From Polytrichum commune (taxonomy: Eukaryota > Streptophyta > Polytrichopsida > Polytrichales > Polytrichaceae): 64,000 nucleotides of DNA. The stretch spans positions 4,776,501 through 4,840,500 of the forward strand of contig OX485808.1 in assembly GCA_950295325.1 (NCBI GenBank). Reading direction: 5' to 3'. This document shows, in pieces, positions 33,232 through 45,829 of this stretch; position 1 is the stretch's first letter, and every line of letters starts with the position of its first letter. The notes below the pieces were generated by a model, which was given only the letters and a program-made list of their open reading frames with translations, was not told the origin of the DNA and made no database searches. Both the position numbers and the translations under genes were made by a program.

Positions 33232-33568
33232 CTCGGGGGGGGGGTAGTCATTGGTTGGAGTAGCAATATACGTGCAAACAAATGATAGGGTATTTTAAAA
33301 ACATGGGAGCAAAAAATTATAATTGGGCTTAAGAGTAATATAGGGTATCAAAAATGGCACTGGACATCTTTAAAGTACTATAGGGTATGGAATAATAGGT
33401 AATTTGGAATTATAAGTAATGCAAGCCATTTTTCTATTAACCCAAAGTAGAAATTTACATAATGATAGCATGTGAAAAAAAAAATTTGAAAGTAATACCC
33501 CCCTATAAAATAGTGGTTGTTCGCACCTATATCCTTAACTTTTTAACACACAGCCCCCCCCCCCCGAG
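33232..33568. mobile_element. hAT-like MITE R3 (337 bp), independent insertion
   Basis: Begins CTCGGGGG and ends CCCCCGAG, flanked by ACCTAAAC at 33224-33231 and 33569-33576. Its body differs from R1/R2 at several positions (for example AATTGGGCTTAAGAGTAAT against AATTGGACTTAAAAATAAT), so it is an older or separate copy of the same family. Confidence 0.9.
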
Positions 33569-33576
33569 ACCTAAAC

Positions 33577-33931
33577 CTTACTCAAGAACACATCCAATGC
33601 ATTTCAATGGTCCCACATCAAACTCCAAAAAAAACCCACTTCTTACAACCGCAACCTACACAAGCCCCCACCAAGATCAACAACACTAGCCCATAGACAA
33701 CAAGAAAATCTTGCGTCTTAAAAAACAATCATAATGACTACATAAAGAAGAAGCAAAATGCCAATTGATACAAACACAACCAACCCCACAACCCAACACA
33801 TGAGCCTCTTCACTCCTACCATAAAAAAAACCCCTCACACCTTGTTAAGACACCATTCTTGATCCCACATGTGCAAACCACGTCACAACATAGTAAGGCA
33901 TCCCCCCAAAACCAAAACCAACCAGACAAAA
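33577..33931. other. Spacer between MITE R3 and segment B
   Basis: A- and C-rich sequence with no gene or repeat recognised. Confidence 0.4.
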
Positions 33932-34710
33932 ACAACAAAATGGTGTATACACAACACACACACACACACACACAAAACCTCAATCTCTGTAACATGGCAC
34001 ATGGGCAAGCTCTAAGCCTGGCACATGGAATAGCGTCTTGTGTGGTTTGCTATATGGCTACTAGCGCAAGATTGCAAATATTCTCCATTTGGCTAAACAA
34101 TTTGGCCACATGGTTGATACGAATTGCCTGTCCTCCACCCACACACCGCCACCCTGAATCACTTACAAATATCAACAAACCCATCAACCAAAATACCATC
34201 CCCAAGCCTATCAATCATCAAGGATCGAGATATAGATGTGAATTTGCCATTCATGGCCCCACTGTCACTGCAAACACTAGGAATTTCTTTGCTCAATACA
34301 ACCTCAACAACCACAACCTGCTTAATGATCCACATCCTTGTAGACTTGTATTACACAACCAAAACCCTCCCCAATGGCCCTTGAGAGGCCAGAATTGGTC
34401 TTGGGACACCATCCTCATTTCACACGACTTCCAAGACACGAAAAGATGAAACAAGACACCGGACAATCTGAGGGCTTCCACATCACTACTCATTTTGACA
34501 TCGGATTCAAAAACATAAGCAAAAGAGTTTTCCAAAGTGCGTGCTTCGATTGTCTACACAAGATGAACACACTTCTTAGTATGGATTTAAATTTATTCAA
34601 ACCCGATTGATAATGGTTCAAACCAAATTACTAACAATTAGGTAGGCTTTCCCAAGCTACACCTCAAACACCTGCTCAAAGATGAATGAACACCACTACA
34701 ACAATTAATT

Positions 34711-35173
34711 GCATATGAATATTTGTGAAAGTAGAAGGCATGATCCAAATGTGTAAATATAAATACTAAATCAACACACAAATTTAAGTATCATTTGAGA
34801 ATGACAAAGATATAATCTCAAATGGTAAGTCACAAAAATCATAATTTCAATGTTAATGAGGATTTTGTAATGTTTTTGACCTCCAAGTTAATTACGTGCT
34901 ATATTGATGGTTTCACTTTCGGAATGAAATCCCAATCAATTGCTTATTTACTAATGAGAAATACACATAAATATTGGATTTCACACAGGTAAGGTGAAAT
35001 GCACTCAATATGGGATTTGTAGTTAAGCAACCTTCATGAATGCAAGGGCAATGTGCTTTTCTTGAAGCTTTGTGGGGCAAGTAGCACGTTTTGGTCAGGT
35101 TCAAAAATTTATGTGGAGGTTGCCCCAGCCCGGATCTGACACCCTCGAAAGTTTGTGGGGGTGTTTAACGTCC
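34711..35173 (+). repeat. Half-foldback repeat in segment B
   Basis: Counterpart of 20933-21396. It ends GTTTAACGTCC, matching the terminus of the foldback at 51475-52659. Confidence 0.7.
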
Positions 35174-36411
35174 ATCCATAGCAAGTGCAAACAACATTTC
35201 ACCAAAAGGTAGATGGGTCTTAAATGGTTGCCTTTTCTAACTAGCCCACTTCTCCTTGAATATGAAACACACGATTGGTACAAGATTCTTAGCAAATCCA
35301 AATTGATGCCATAGTCATGCGTACTACTTCGGATGATCAATATACTATATTGATTATTCCAATTAGTGCGTGTGGTACTAAAACTTGAACTTGCACTATT
35401 TTTCCAAGTCTCAAAATTGGTGGAGGCTCAATTTTTCACTGAGGCATATTATGTCATGAATACATGCTCCTTTACCATACATTTTGGGAAAATTAGTATA
35501 TACTCTCAAGTATTTGTAGAGAGATAAAAAAAATTATATGCAAATGCATGCTTGTCAGTAAATAATACCATGATGAATAGTGTTGGTGATTCTAGTGAAC
35601 AAGGTTGCTAATGACTAATAATTTGAATGAATATTGTCACTACTTTCAATGAATAATGCTGCTATGAATATATGCTCTTTTCAATGAATAGTGTAGAGTT
35701 AGGCAATGATTTCCTAGATCATTTGATGGCATTAATTTAATAACATATAGAAATTCAATATCACCTTCATTAATTTTGCACACACACTAGGGTCAAGTGG
35801 AGAGAAACCATAAGTTACTTTAGCTTTTACTTTTAGTTTATGTAGCTCTACACAAATTATCTCGTTCAATGAGGGTTGGCTAATAGAGCGTCACTGTGGG
35901 AAATTAGTGAAGGTGAAACTAAATTTCTTCATGCTATGAAATTAGTGCCACAGGAAGAACTAGGGGTTCATGACCCCAAAGTTCCTCCTCACTTAGCACT
36001 CATTTGATACTCTCACTAGATGGTTTATCCACAACGCTACCATACTACTTTATAAGACATGAAGTTATTATTATTGTTACACCATCAAGTATGATTCTTA
36101 AAGTCCCGACCTCAAACTTCAAAGCATCTTAGAATATACACTAATACTCTTGACAAGTACGGTAAATGAACATGTGTTCATGAATTTAGTATCACTTGGT
36201 AAAAACTTAGCTCACTATTGTTGAGATTTGGCATAAGACTGTGAACTTTGGGAATTAGTCCCACACTCACTAAATGGGTTAATCAATATACATTTACTTC
36301 ACCACAAGCCATATAACCATATCATTGAATGTCTCGACGTCCTCTAGGCCTCAAGGCATTTCTCATCCATGCGGAGGACTATCGTTCACACCTCCCATTT
36401 AAGCGATTTGG

Positions 36412-38004
36412 ATGTATTATTTCATCCACTGTACCAGAATGAATGACATCATCCGTACATCCGTGGATGAACTTGTGACGCAAGCGAGATGTTTCTGGAA
36501 GTTTATCTCCAAGTTACCACACGTTTCGCTTTTACTTTTGCTCCAAGATAATTTTACTTTCGCTCCAAGTTACCACACGTTTCCTTTTTACTTTCGCTCC
36601 AAATTACCAGTCCATTTTAAAAGCGTGGGTCTCCCATTTGTTTACTCTTATTTTGCTTTCGCGATTGTCGAGTCTACGGTTCTTCGCTGCAGCGCCGGAC
36701 TTGCTTCCGTTGCGTCGCTCTCAGCAGTCGCTGAATTGGATACTCTTGCATACTCAAATAAATCAACACGTTCTCTTCGCTATCAATTTGCTTCCGTGGC
36801 TTCGCATCTTGAGCAAGCCATGGACCAGGCCGATGCCCATATCACTCTTACGTTTGTGGACGCTTCCCTCAACCCCAAGCTTGAGCAAATGGTCAGAATC
36901 TCTGAATTCAGCAAACCCCCAGTTAATGCGAACAAGCCTTGCGTTATTGCTGCAACTCCAACAATATCTCGCCCGCCCATGGATGTTGTCGGTGAAAACC
37001 TGAAGGCCCTCAAAGAAAAGGCCACCTCTCATGAGATCAGCAAGCCGTTGCTAAACAATGTGAACGAGCCGGCTTGCATTGCAATAACCTCAACATCCGC
37101 GGCCTCCATGGATGCCATTGATATGGAATTGAAGGGCGGGAAAGAAAGTGAGGGTGCCGAGGTTTCGCTGATCACAACGGCTGGCAAGCGCAAACGTTGC
37201 TTTGCACAAACTGATGATCGTGTGGCCAAGCTTTGCAAGCCTAAGATCGGAGTTCAAGTGCAAAAAAATGTCACTGCCGAGATCAGTGAGTCGGTATTGT
37301 GTGATGGAAACCAGCCTTGCACTAATGTTGCAACCTCACCATCCACGCCCTCCATGGATGCTATTGACATGTATTTGAAGGGCGTGAAAGGAAAGCGGCC
37401 AGTGGCTTCGCTCCCAACGACCACGCTAAAGTCCTGCTTTGCACAAACTGGTCCTGTGGCCAAGCTTCGGAAGACCAAAACTCGCCTTCAAGTGCACAAG
37501 AAGCTACGTCACCTCATCAAACCCGACGAGAGCTTGAAGAGCGGGGATCGTGCAATGAATCGTTACATAAAACTGTTGGATATGGATCTCCCCGGTGGAG
37601 ACCGTTCCTCTGTTCGAGATGCTTGTTTGGCTCTCAACCCCCTGCTCAACACCAACAATCTGTCCAAGATCGAGTGCTTCATGAGGCACAGAGGATTGCA
37701 TGTGCTGTACGAGATGCTCCGATATTTTCTACCCATATTTGAGGGTAGGCCAGTCCTACGCAAGGTAATGAAAGCCTTGCAACACCTGCACGATCGCAAC
37801 AGGTTGGGCGTGGAACACATGGCGTGCGATGCACCTCGATTCTGCATGCTGAAATTCTCCAAACTGCTCTTCGACCTCTCGGAGCACGAGGACCCAGAGG
37901 TGCGCACCAGGGCTCGCAGTTTCCAGGGGCTCAGATTCTCTATCCCCAAAATGCATCCATCACATGCAAAATGCTGTTCGTGGGAGCGCCGCACAAGACA
38001 CTAA
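36412..38004 (+). CDS. TND/LW-like (TFIIS N-terminal-like) repeat protein, copy B (530 aa)
   Basis: Second intact family member, same architecture as copy A: variable N-terminal region, internal modules with EISKPLL, SMDAIDM, LKG and CFAQT, then a C-terminal LW/TND-like region with RPVLRKVMKALQHL and HEDPEVRTRARSFQ. Compared with A it lacks 12 bp in the N-terminal repeat region, keeps the KTKTR codons (as does broken copy D), and lacks two codons after SMDAID. Every length difference is a multiple of three, which suggests that the reading frame has been under constraint, or that divergence is too recent for it to break. The start is uncertain: the ATG at 36412 is shared with A, but Met133 of A is Val here. 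Confidence 0.6.
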   Translation: MYYFIHCTRMNDIIRTSVDELVTQARCFWKFISKLPHVSLLLLLQDNFTFAPSYHTFPFYFRSKLPVHFKSVGLPFVYSYFAFAIVESTVLRCSAGLASVASLSAVAELDTLAYSNKSTRSLRYQFASVASHLEQAMDQADAHITLTFVDASLNPKLEQMVRISEFSKPPVNANKPCVIAATPTISRPPMDVVGENLKALKEKATSHEISKPLLNNVNEPACIAITSTSAASMDAIDMELKGGKESEGAEVSLITTAGKRKRCFAQTDDRVAKLCKPKIGVQVQKNVTAEISESVLCDGNQPCTNVATSPSTPSMDAIDMYLKGVKGKRPVASLPTTTLKSCFAQTGPVAKLRKTKTRLQVHKKLRHLIKPDESLKSGDRAMNRYIKLLDMDLPGGDRSSVRDACLALNPLLNTNNLSKIECFMRHRGLHVLYEMLRYFLPIFEGRPVLRKVMKALQHLHDRNRLGVEHMACDAPRFCMLKFSKLLFDLSEHEDPEVRTRARSFQGLRFSIPKMHPSHAKCCSWERRTRH

Positions 38005-39764
38005 AGATGCAACAGTGCGGCTGCAACATTGCATGAAACTGTACAATATCAATCATAAGAATGTACAGAAGCAACTCAAGGAAAATGAGGCCAAGCATGT
38101 TCATGATGGTGCCCACGATGCCCAAGCATGATGATCGACTTGCGATACCACTAACAATATTCGTGGGTTAAAGAGCTAGTTAGTCCAAAAGAAGACTAGA
38201 CACTCTCAATCCTTTCAACCCACAAGAAAACGGGCATGTAGATAAATTACGTTGTTACGATGTCAATGAAATGACAGAGTTCGAAATCAATGATGCCCAA
38301 GAATGATGATCGACTTGTAGTTCCAGTAGCAATATTCTTGGGTTAGAGAGCTAGTAACTCCAAAGGAGACTAGAAACTCTCAATCCTTTCAACCCATCAG
38401 AAAATTGGGTATGTACATATTATACTTTGTCACGATGTCAATAAAATGACATTGGTTCCGAATCCATGTTGCACTTTGCAATTGTTGTTGAGCAGCTAAG
38501 TGGAGTACTAGTAGAGTACGGTCTGGAAACTTGAAATGCTCATCTTCATGAATCGGGATTGCTAACTCGAGACAAATTCGATGCAACTTCCAAAACTGTA
38601 TGTGCATTTTGAAGTGCTCATAATGTTAGGGTTGCGTACTTTCAGTGGGTGCATTCAAGTTTATGTTGGCGATCTTCTTTGGGTGAGGTACCCCGGGCCT
38701 AATTATGATTGTGCTTATTAATTGAAATCCAATAACTACTATTGGGAGGCACACCTATAGAGTATCGTGGATCACAAAACCCGAAGACAATGACACAGAA
38801 CACATGTCCTGAGATTGACGTTTCTGGGTAGGATGATCGGAAACGCCGGAACGATCCATTTGGAGATGAAGTGGATGCACCGATTTGCTATGAAGCTGAA
38901 TTGGCGAAGTTGTAAGAGCAGGTGCGTTCCGAACCTTGGTGACGTTTGCTGGTCCCTGCGTTGCTTTCTCAGTTTCTTCCACTTGCAGGCACTCGGAACA
39001 GTTTCATCGTCGAGCTTTACCATTGAGTTGTGCAACTGATGTCAGTAGCAAAGTGATGCCAGATGCTTTGTTGGATTTGTTGTGGTTAAGACCAATTGAG
39101 GAAGGAGGACACACATGTCCTACACAAACTGCATCTGCGAACTCCTCTGTTTGGATTCTTGGATACTTGATAGTGGATACAATTCAAGCACGACTGGACC
39201 AAAGCCCCATCCATATACAGAACATGCTGAAGTGCATGTTAATGCCAGTATACTCCGACAGATTTGTATGCTGCAATACTATAATGTGGCAGAATTTGCA
39301 GAGACGATTATGACAATATCCAAACAGCTATGAAAGTGAGATCTAGTCGTTCAGGAGATGCCAGCATGATTATAAGATCGGAAAGTAGTGTATTGATTTT
39401 GGTTGGCGTATATGGGCATCGTAACTAACATTTCTGGACGATTCAAATTTCTGCAATGTGTTGGGATATGTTGGAAGTGTATGGATGGAGGCGCCCATGG
39501 AATGCAGGAAAGCACGAAGCCGAGATTTGCCAAAGCATGGCAATTTCCGAGTGGTGGGGCACATCATCATGGAAGATTTTGCACTTATGACTGCCTTGAG
39601 TGGCGCACGTGAAGGCTGGGTGCAAGAACCTTCGGCGGGATGGAAAGCGTGTGATGCGAGCATGGTTTGTGTCGTTAATAGCACGTTGTGGTGCCGCAGT
39701 TTGTGCTCAAACAACGATTGCGGTTGGTGTTTTGTGACGTTCTTAAGCATGGATAGAGTGGCCA
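38005..39764 (+). other. 3' flank of gene B, no supportable gene
   Basis: Near-identical to 24282-26042. Only a few changes occur near the end (39590-39680). Confidence 0.45.
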
Positions 39765-39828
39765 CTGGAATGGGCAAGAGCCCAGTCTTGTGGCCCCCCT
39801 TTTCACATGGGAAACCGCCCCACTTTCC

Positions 39829-40317
39829 TGTTGAGACTGAAAAATACAGATGGTGTAGACAAGGTATTTTGGACAGTATGTAGGTGCAAATTCAGTACTA
39901 CCTGCATACAGTAGAGCAGGGTATGTATATTGTATGAAATTAATAAAATAATGGTTCATGACACTTGGCACCATCTGATTGCACGTAGGTGGCTTGCCAT
40001 ACTAACCAGGCTGATGTCCTGGTCTATACCCTCGTGATATCCGAGGTTAACTATCTATTTACACTATCTAAGAGGGACTGATACCCTAGGGATACCCTGT
40101 TGGGTTCCCTTAGCTAATATTGAGTTAAGTGCTTATACCCTACTAAGTGTCCAGGGTGTAGTTAATTAGGTAATACCCTGGACTGCCGGGTATCCACCCT
40201 AAGCCTCAAATGGCTTACACCCTAAGTCCTCATATGGTTCACACCTTAAGCCTCAAATGGCTAATCTGGTTATACATCATATTGTTTCTAATTAGTTCTA
40301 ATACTAATTCTCTAACA
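39829..40317. mobile_element. Solo LTR (489 bp) in segment B
   Basis: Starts TGTTGAGACTG and ends TCTCTAACA, flanked by TTTCC at 39824-39828 and 40318-40322. Segment C has the uninterrupted site (GCAGTTTCCCATGTGGGG near 18208-18225). About 40195-40265 has tandem units of about 25 bp (CCCTAAGCCTCAAATGGCT). No internal region is present, so it is a recombined solo LTR of an element unrelated to the copia at 10644. Confidence 0.85.
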
Positions 40318-40664
40318 TTTCCCATGTGGGGAAGGCCTCCGGGTATCCTTGTGTGCACCAGGGCTCGCAGTTTCCAGGGGCTCAGATTCTCTATCCCCCA
40401 AAGGCAACCATCACATGCGAAATGTAAACTCACATGATCACATTAATAAGTGGTAGTTTAGATTGTAAGCGTGCTTACGAAAATGCCAGCATTCCGTTCA
40501 AACTGAATACTCGCACGCTGAACTGCAACTCTCATGTGGTGCCTCTGGAATCATCTTTCTCACATCGAGGATGCCAGAAAGGCTTGCTCCCAGGCATACA
40601 TCCGTGTCGTGGCCTTCGACACCGTGCATATTAAGCGATTGCAGGTGGCCGCATCCACCGTCGA
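40318..40664 (+). repeat. Distal part of segment B (C-like)
   Basis: Resumes homology to C: a copy of the gene's 3' exon end (CGCAGTTTCCAGGGGCTCAG near 40367), then about 200 bp (40425-40635) absent from C, then GATTGCAGGTGGCCGCATCC shared with C. The segment ends at the GTCGAGAG sequence. Confidence 0.7.
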
Positions 40665-43583
40665 GAGCTTAGCGTTACTCACTATTTGGAATTACTTGAT
40701 GCTATAAATGTTTACTATAGAATTTTCTTTCACCAAAAATGGTCAATTGGATGTTTGAGCATTCTACATATTGTGTCATGAGCTCACAGAGGAGGAGAGA
40801 GGGGGAAAAAAGAAAAGGAAAAAAGGTAACAACAACAAGCGTTCAAGTGTGGCATGAATCACCCCACCTTAGAGCCACGAGGAAGGAGCCCCCTTGCCAT
40901 ACAAGCTTTCTTCATGCATAGTGCTCACCCCGATGCCACTTATCTTCAAGATACGAGAAGTTACAAGAAGTTAGCATAATTGCCACAAGGATTTACAAGT
41001 AGTGAACTAGATTGCCACTAATCCATTCTTATCCACTCGGCTTCATAATAGCCTAGTTGAGTTCACATTTGAGACTTCATAATAGTTTGTTTCATACTAC
41101 TAACACGTTACACTCCTCCACTCTAGATTTGAGTGTCTTTGCTCAACTCACATATAAAACCCATCAACTAAGGTAAAACTTATTCAAAAATAGTTTAAAA
41201 ATAAAATCCTATGTTAAGATCTTCTATGCGTCTTGCGTTTAGACAGAATATTGGGTAAACTCTCACGTCCAACACCATGATGTGATAAGCGCTTACTTGA
41301 GCGAGCCACAAAGTCATGTGAACAATGAGATATGTAAAATATTATGAATATATAAAGTCTTGTTCAATTTTAAAACTCTATGTTACAACGCCAATTCTTT
41401 TGTCAATATGAAATGGATCAATCCTATGGAAGCACAATAGAACTAGAGATTATATTACACAAGCAAATACACATACACAAAGGCATATAAACAATGTTTG
41501 GAGTGATGATCATCCTCACCCCTTGCCTCCCCCTTTATTACATTTTTCCTGCTTGGTTCGTACGATGAATATGGGATATCTCAACTCCCACTTTCCACAA
41601 ATCATATGAATTTATTCAAAACCTATTCATTCTTAGTCATCTAGCAAACACCATTTTATGACCACAAACAACCTAATGTTCTATTTTCAACATAATCTAA
41701 TCTTCTAGCTCCAACACTCCCACTTTGCGAGTAGTCAAAGGATTTCAATTTGATTCTCTCTAATAGTGGTTGTTTTCTCTCCATTGCAAGTGCTATGTTT
41801 TCAAATGACATAGATTTACACAATACCAAATAAATATTAAAATATGCCTCATTGTCATTTTTTTCACCATATTGGGGCAATGTGTGGTTCTTCCACAAAT
41901 TTCCAAACACCTGGTGCACCCTTGTAAGGTACCCTTGCTCCTTTAAAGACTTTTTTATTCATCAACACCTGAACTTGGTTGCATTCCCTCATTAGAATTC
42001 TTTTGGGGCAAAGGTGTTGAAGAACACCCTTTGCTTGCTAGTCCTCCTCTTGGTGCTTGAATTCCAACTTGGTTTGTTGTTTTGATGTGTAAATTATGAT
42101 CTTGTATGTGTAAGTGTTAGATTTTACATGACATCCACAAAACTACAAACTACAATCCATAACTATTATATGTCATGTAAGAGAAGAATAAATACCAAGT
42201 TAACCTACCCATAGGGTCCTCAAAATAGTGAATGTTAGAAAATTACATAATAGTAAGGTCGACAATATTTACCTTCTCCAATATAATACCCCCCCTTAAA
42301 ACACCTAATTTTCTCACGTGTTCCCACTAAATACAATGCAGTGACCCCCCCCCCCCCCCCTCTCCTCCCTTGAGAATGACATTTGTCCTTGTAAGAGAGA
42401 ATCTATGTAAAAATCAAATGGCCTTTGGGGACTTTAGTCGGTGGACGATTCCATGGGATAAGGCGCCCCATGATAAGACTAAGAAATTTAGCTTGGTTCT
42501 TTACATGGTAGGTGAGGCCCGCGTTTGAGGGCAGTATTGGAATAAGGGCTCCCATGAGGTGGAGCCAAATGCTAGGCCTGCATTCTAGTTATGCTCCCTA
42601 CCAAGAGCCTCATTGCACGTAAAGGCCCACCAAATAGTCGAGATCAATTGCATCATTGGGAAGGCATTATGCATAGTGGAGGGCTTATACACATTGCTAC
42701 AACATAAAATGCTCTATTATTTCCCCCCCGCCCAACCCTTTTTTTGTTGCCCGGTGTATTCCAATGGTGAAATTGCACTTTGGGTTGGACCAATGCATTT
42801 TGCACACAAAATTGCACTGGCACTATTCATGATGAATTATAATACATGATGACAAGATATTAACATGGGGAAAAAAAATTAGCAGTGTTTTATGTGATAG
42901 AGAACGCCCTTCGACCAAGATATTCTGTGAATAAGTGGCCACCTAAGGGCATGGCCGATTATTCACGAACTGTCCAAGGACGTTCTTAATCATAAGTTCT
43001 AGGATTGGATTTCAACCATTGGATGCTTGTCAAATTTTACGGGCTGTTATGTTTGAAGTCTTTCCGGGCAGTTACGATGTTTAAGGTGCCCGCTCTTACC
43101 AAAACGAAAACGGAACCAGGACTTTATGTGAGGGTTGGGGCGAAACAACCCGTATACTGGTTGCTTGGAGGCAAGGGTTTAGGCATCCAACAAGGAATGA
43201 GTGTATGGGTTAGTTCGCCCAAATCTTTATGTAACATGTAACCCAAGTCACATTTTACTTCACTTTAACTACAGGCAACACTAAATCGGGTCAAAAGACT
43301 CAGCCAATGAGACGGCCAGAAACACATCTCTCGACCAATAGATGACCACAAATCTGGTCAGACCATCCCACGACTTCCATCACGTGTCAAAGTGGATGAA
43401 AGTCGTGGCCACACGGACGCACGAAGTCTCATTCTCAGATGACAAACATCCAATATGGATGAATGAACCCCGAAGAAGTGGAGAGAGAGAGAGAGAGAGA
43501 GAGAGGAACAACAAGAGGAACGAGTTGTCTGTGCTCCATTTGTTGTTTGTTGCGAGGCATTTTGCTAAGACACTGGGGGAGCT
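40665..43583. other. Spacer upstream of S1FA
   Basis: About 2.9 kb without a convincing gene. It contains a poly-C run at about 42343-42360, a GA microsatellite at about 43482-43504 close to the S1FA start (probably 5' untranslated), and AT-rich DNA elsewhere. A minus-strand frame at 41656-41919 shows no known domain. Confidence 0.4.
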
Positions 43584-45829
43584 ATGGCGGATACCGCTGG
43601 GTCGGGAGCAGATGATGTTGACCCCTTTGCATTCGTCCCCAAAGTACGTAAAACTCTTCTTCTCTCTCTGTCTCTCTCTTTCCTCACCTCCTGGTCACCG
43701 CGAAATGAGAGCGTCCTTTCTCCACTCTTCCTCGCTCACTTCCTTCTTTGTATGGTCTCTCTGCGCCGGGTTTTAGGGTTACGAGCACTGGCTTTAATAA
43801 ATGGATCCTTGTGACACTACCTGGGGAAAGACTGCGTAAGTAGTAGCTCAAGAGAGTTTTCAATCTGGTTTGTTGTCGATGTGCACTTCTGCACTGGTTT
43901 GTCGATTTTGTTCCAGGTTTGGGATGTGGCTGCTATGGTAGGGTTTTTTGGTGTTGGAATTTGCATTGCATGACTTTGAGGTTTTGGCTATGAAATGTGG
44001 GTGAGTGAGGGTTTCTTTTCTTTACTTCTAGTGTAAAACCACCTTTGTGTTTTTTTTAGTGGTTTAGTGGACGTGAGTCTCCGATCGATGCGACCCTGGT
44101 AGGGTTTGGTTGAACTTGTGAGGTGGATCGTGTGCGAGTGGACCAAAAGGAATTAAAGTGTTGTCCTGGAAATTACTCATACCCTGCTTCCCAGCTGTCG
44201 GCAGTTCTCGCGTTCTCTCTTCCAGTTAATCTTGGAGGTTTTGTGATTTTTGGACTGATTTTCGAAGGCTTGATTGGAGCTTCTTCGTTGTTGAGGTTTG
44301 ATAAGAACGATGATGTGATATTAGGCTCAGCGGAGGGATGAAGTTATTAGAGTCATCCTTTGACTCAGTGGGACTTTTCGTCGGGAGTTGGTCCCTTATG
44401 ATTTTCCATTGGTTGTTCTGCATACGAAATCAATAGCAATTTTTCCCACTTCTGGTGCATGCTCGGCGTGCCCGGAGGGTAGTGTCTGAGATTAAATGAA
44501 TCTACCTAGTTTCGTTCATCGAGGGCCAAACTCATTTAGCTCCTGTTAGCATGCCAAAATGAGTTTGACCCTCAATGTAGTTCCTTTCTCATGCTAATTC
44601 CTTCATGTTCGGAAGGTGCCAAGCTCTGAACTGAATCCCTCGTCTGGAGAGCTTAGCCGTACAAGGGTTATTTATTTATTTATTTAAAAAAATGTTTTCT
44701 TTGTTTTGGTTCCTCTACGGAGAGTTTCATCGTGTATCAGAACTTGTCATTGCTACTATCTGAGGTGCTGTATGCTGTATTCACTGCCCCTTCTATTTGG
44801 TGTGCACTCATTACTTGAAAATTGTAGGTGTTTGAGATGGCCTTCATTAGCACATGTATTTGCACCATGCTCTTGTCCATACGTCAATATATGCTGAAAT
44901 ACTGCTGAGATTCTGTCGTTCTAAAGAGCAGGTAGGGTTGCTAGCTGAAAGTTTTGGATTGCTGCCAGAAGTCGCTAGAGAGTAATATGTACTATAATAA
45001 TACCTCTTGTTTTATTTCCTAAAGGATTGACATGGAAAAGTAGGGAGGCCTTCGGATGAATGAGCTCAATTGAAAAAGTTCCATCAGTGGAGAGAGAAGG
45101 AATTATTGCATAAGTACCTCTTGTTCATCCAACATTACAGCCCTGAGTTAGTCTTATCCAAGTAATTTGAGATGAATTGGCCACAAACCTATAGAGGGTC
45201 AAGTTTTTATGTTGGATGGATGAGAGGTACTCTCATATGTGATAATTCCCTCTCCCCTCCATTAGGGTCTGGAGTGTTTGCTGTATGCCCATGCACCCAC
45301 AAGGTGTTACTCAGGAGCACACTTATGTAGTGATTCAAAAAGGAGCTAATCTGACTTCTCCAAAATGCATCCAAAGTTTCTCATTCCTTGCATTGCCATT
45401 CAGTGAAGATAGGGAGGGTAACTATCTACCTTCTATGTATGAAATTAGCAGGAAGGGAGTAGATTACATAATTCGAGACTCAATCTTTTTTCTTCTCTTT
45501 GAGGTTATTTGGTATGCTTGCTGTGAGGTTTTCATCGATGTACAAAAGGTCTTCCCGCTAAGCATTGTAAATCCTTCTGTCTTTATGCTGTGGTAACATC
45601 AAAGTTCTGTTGTCATGAACAGGGAGGAATTGAACAGAAAGCAGGTCTCAATCCAGGGCTTATAGTCCTCATTGTGGTTGTGGGAGTTCTATTGGTTTTT
45701 GGTGTCGGCAACTATGTGTTATATATGTACGCCCAGAAGACCCTCCCACCAAAGAAAAAGAAGCCAGTCTCGAAGAAAAAGATGAAGAAAGAGAGACTGA
45801 AAGCAGGTGTAAGACCAGCTGGGGACTAA
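43584..45829 (+). CDS. S1FA: S1FA-type DNA-binding protein, two exons (88 aa)
   Basis: Exon 1 is 43584-43643 (20 codons, ending FAFVPK, donor GTACGT) and exon 2 is 45623-45829 (acceptor AACAG, starting GGIEQK). Joined in phase 0 they give 88 residues, typical of this small plant family. Conserved features in exon 2 are [19 protein letters not shown] (a hydrophobic helix), then [19 protein letters not shown] and [11 protein letters not shown], a lysine-rich nuclear-localisation-like tail. S1FA was described as a factor binding a negative element in plant photosynthesis gene promoters; the hydrophobic helix also allows a membrane location. The 1979-bp intron has AT-rich sequence and no clear further exon. 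The region before the ATG has a GA microsatellite. Exon joining is inferred from the splice sites and family length. Confidence 0.88.

Larger units (their letters stand above)
33932..39828 (+). repeat. Segment B of the large duplication
   Basis: Counterpart of segment A, lacking the 542-bp hAT element. At its 3' end it continues beyond A with sequence shared with C (AATGGGCAAGAGCCCAGTC), so B is the most complete copy. The C-type sequence is interrupted by a solo LTR and resumes at about 40318. Confidence 0.9.

Noticed and set aside
28087-33568. R1, R2 and R3 read as LTRs of a tandem retrotransposon (LTR-internal-LTR-internal-LTR)
   Set aside because: Ends are G-rich/C-rich rather than TG...CA, there is no primer binding site, the outer flanks carry two different 8-bp target duplications, and the internal region is a DNA transposase.
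41060-41940. Possible degenerate retrotransposon around the minus-strand frame at 41656
   Set aside because: No protease, integrase or RT motif and no LTR pair could be seen.
45285-45596. 103-codon frame in the S1FA intron
   Set aside because: Composition like the surrounding intron, no domain, and it would interrupt a well-supported two-exon gene.
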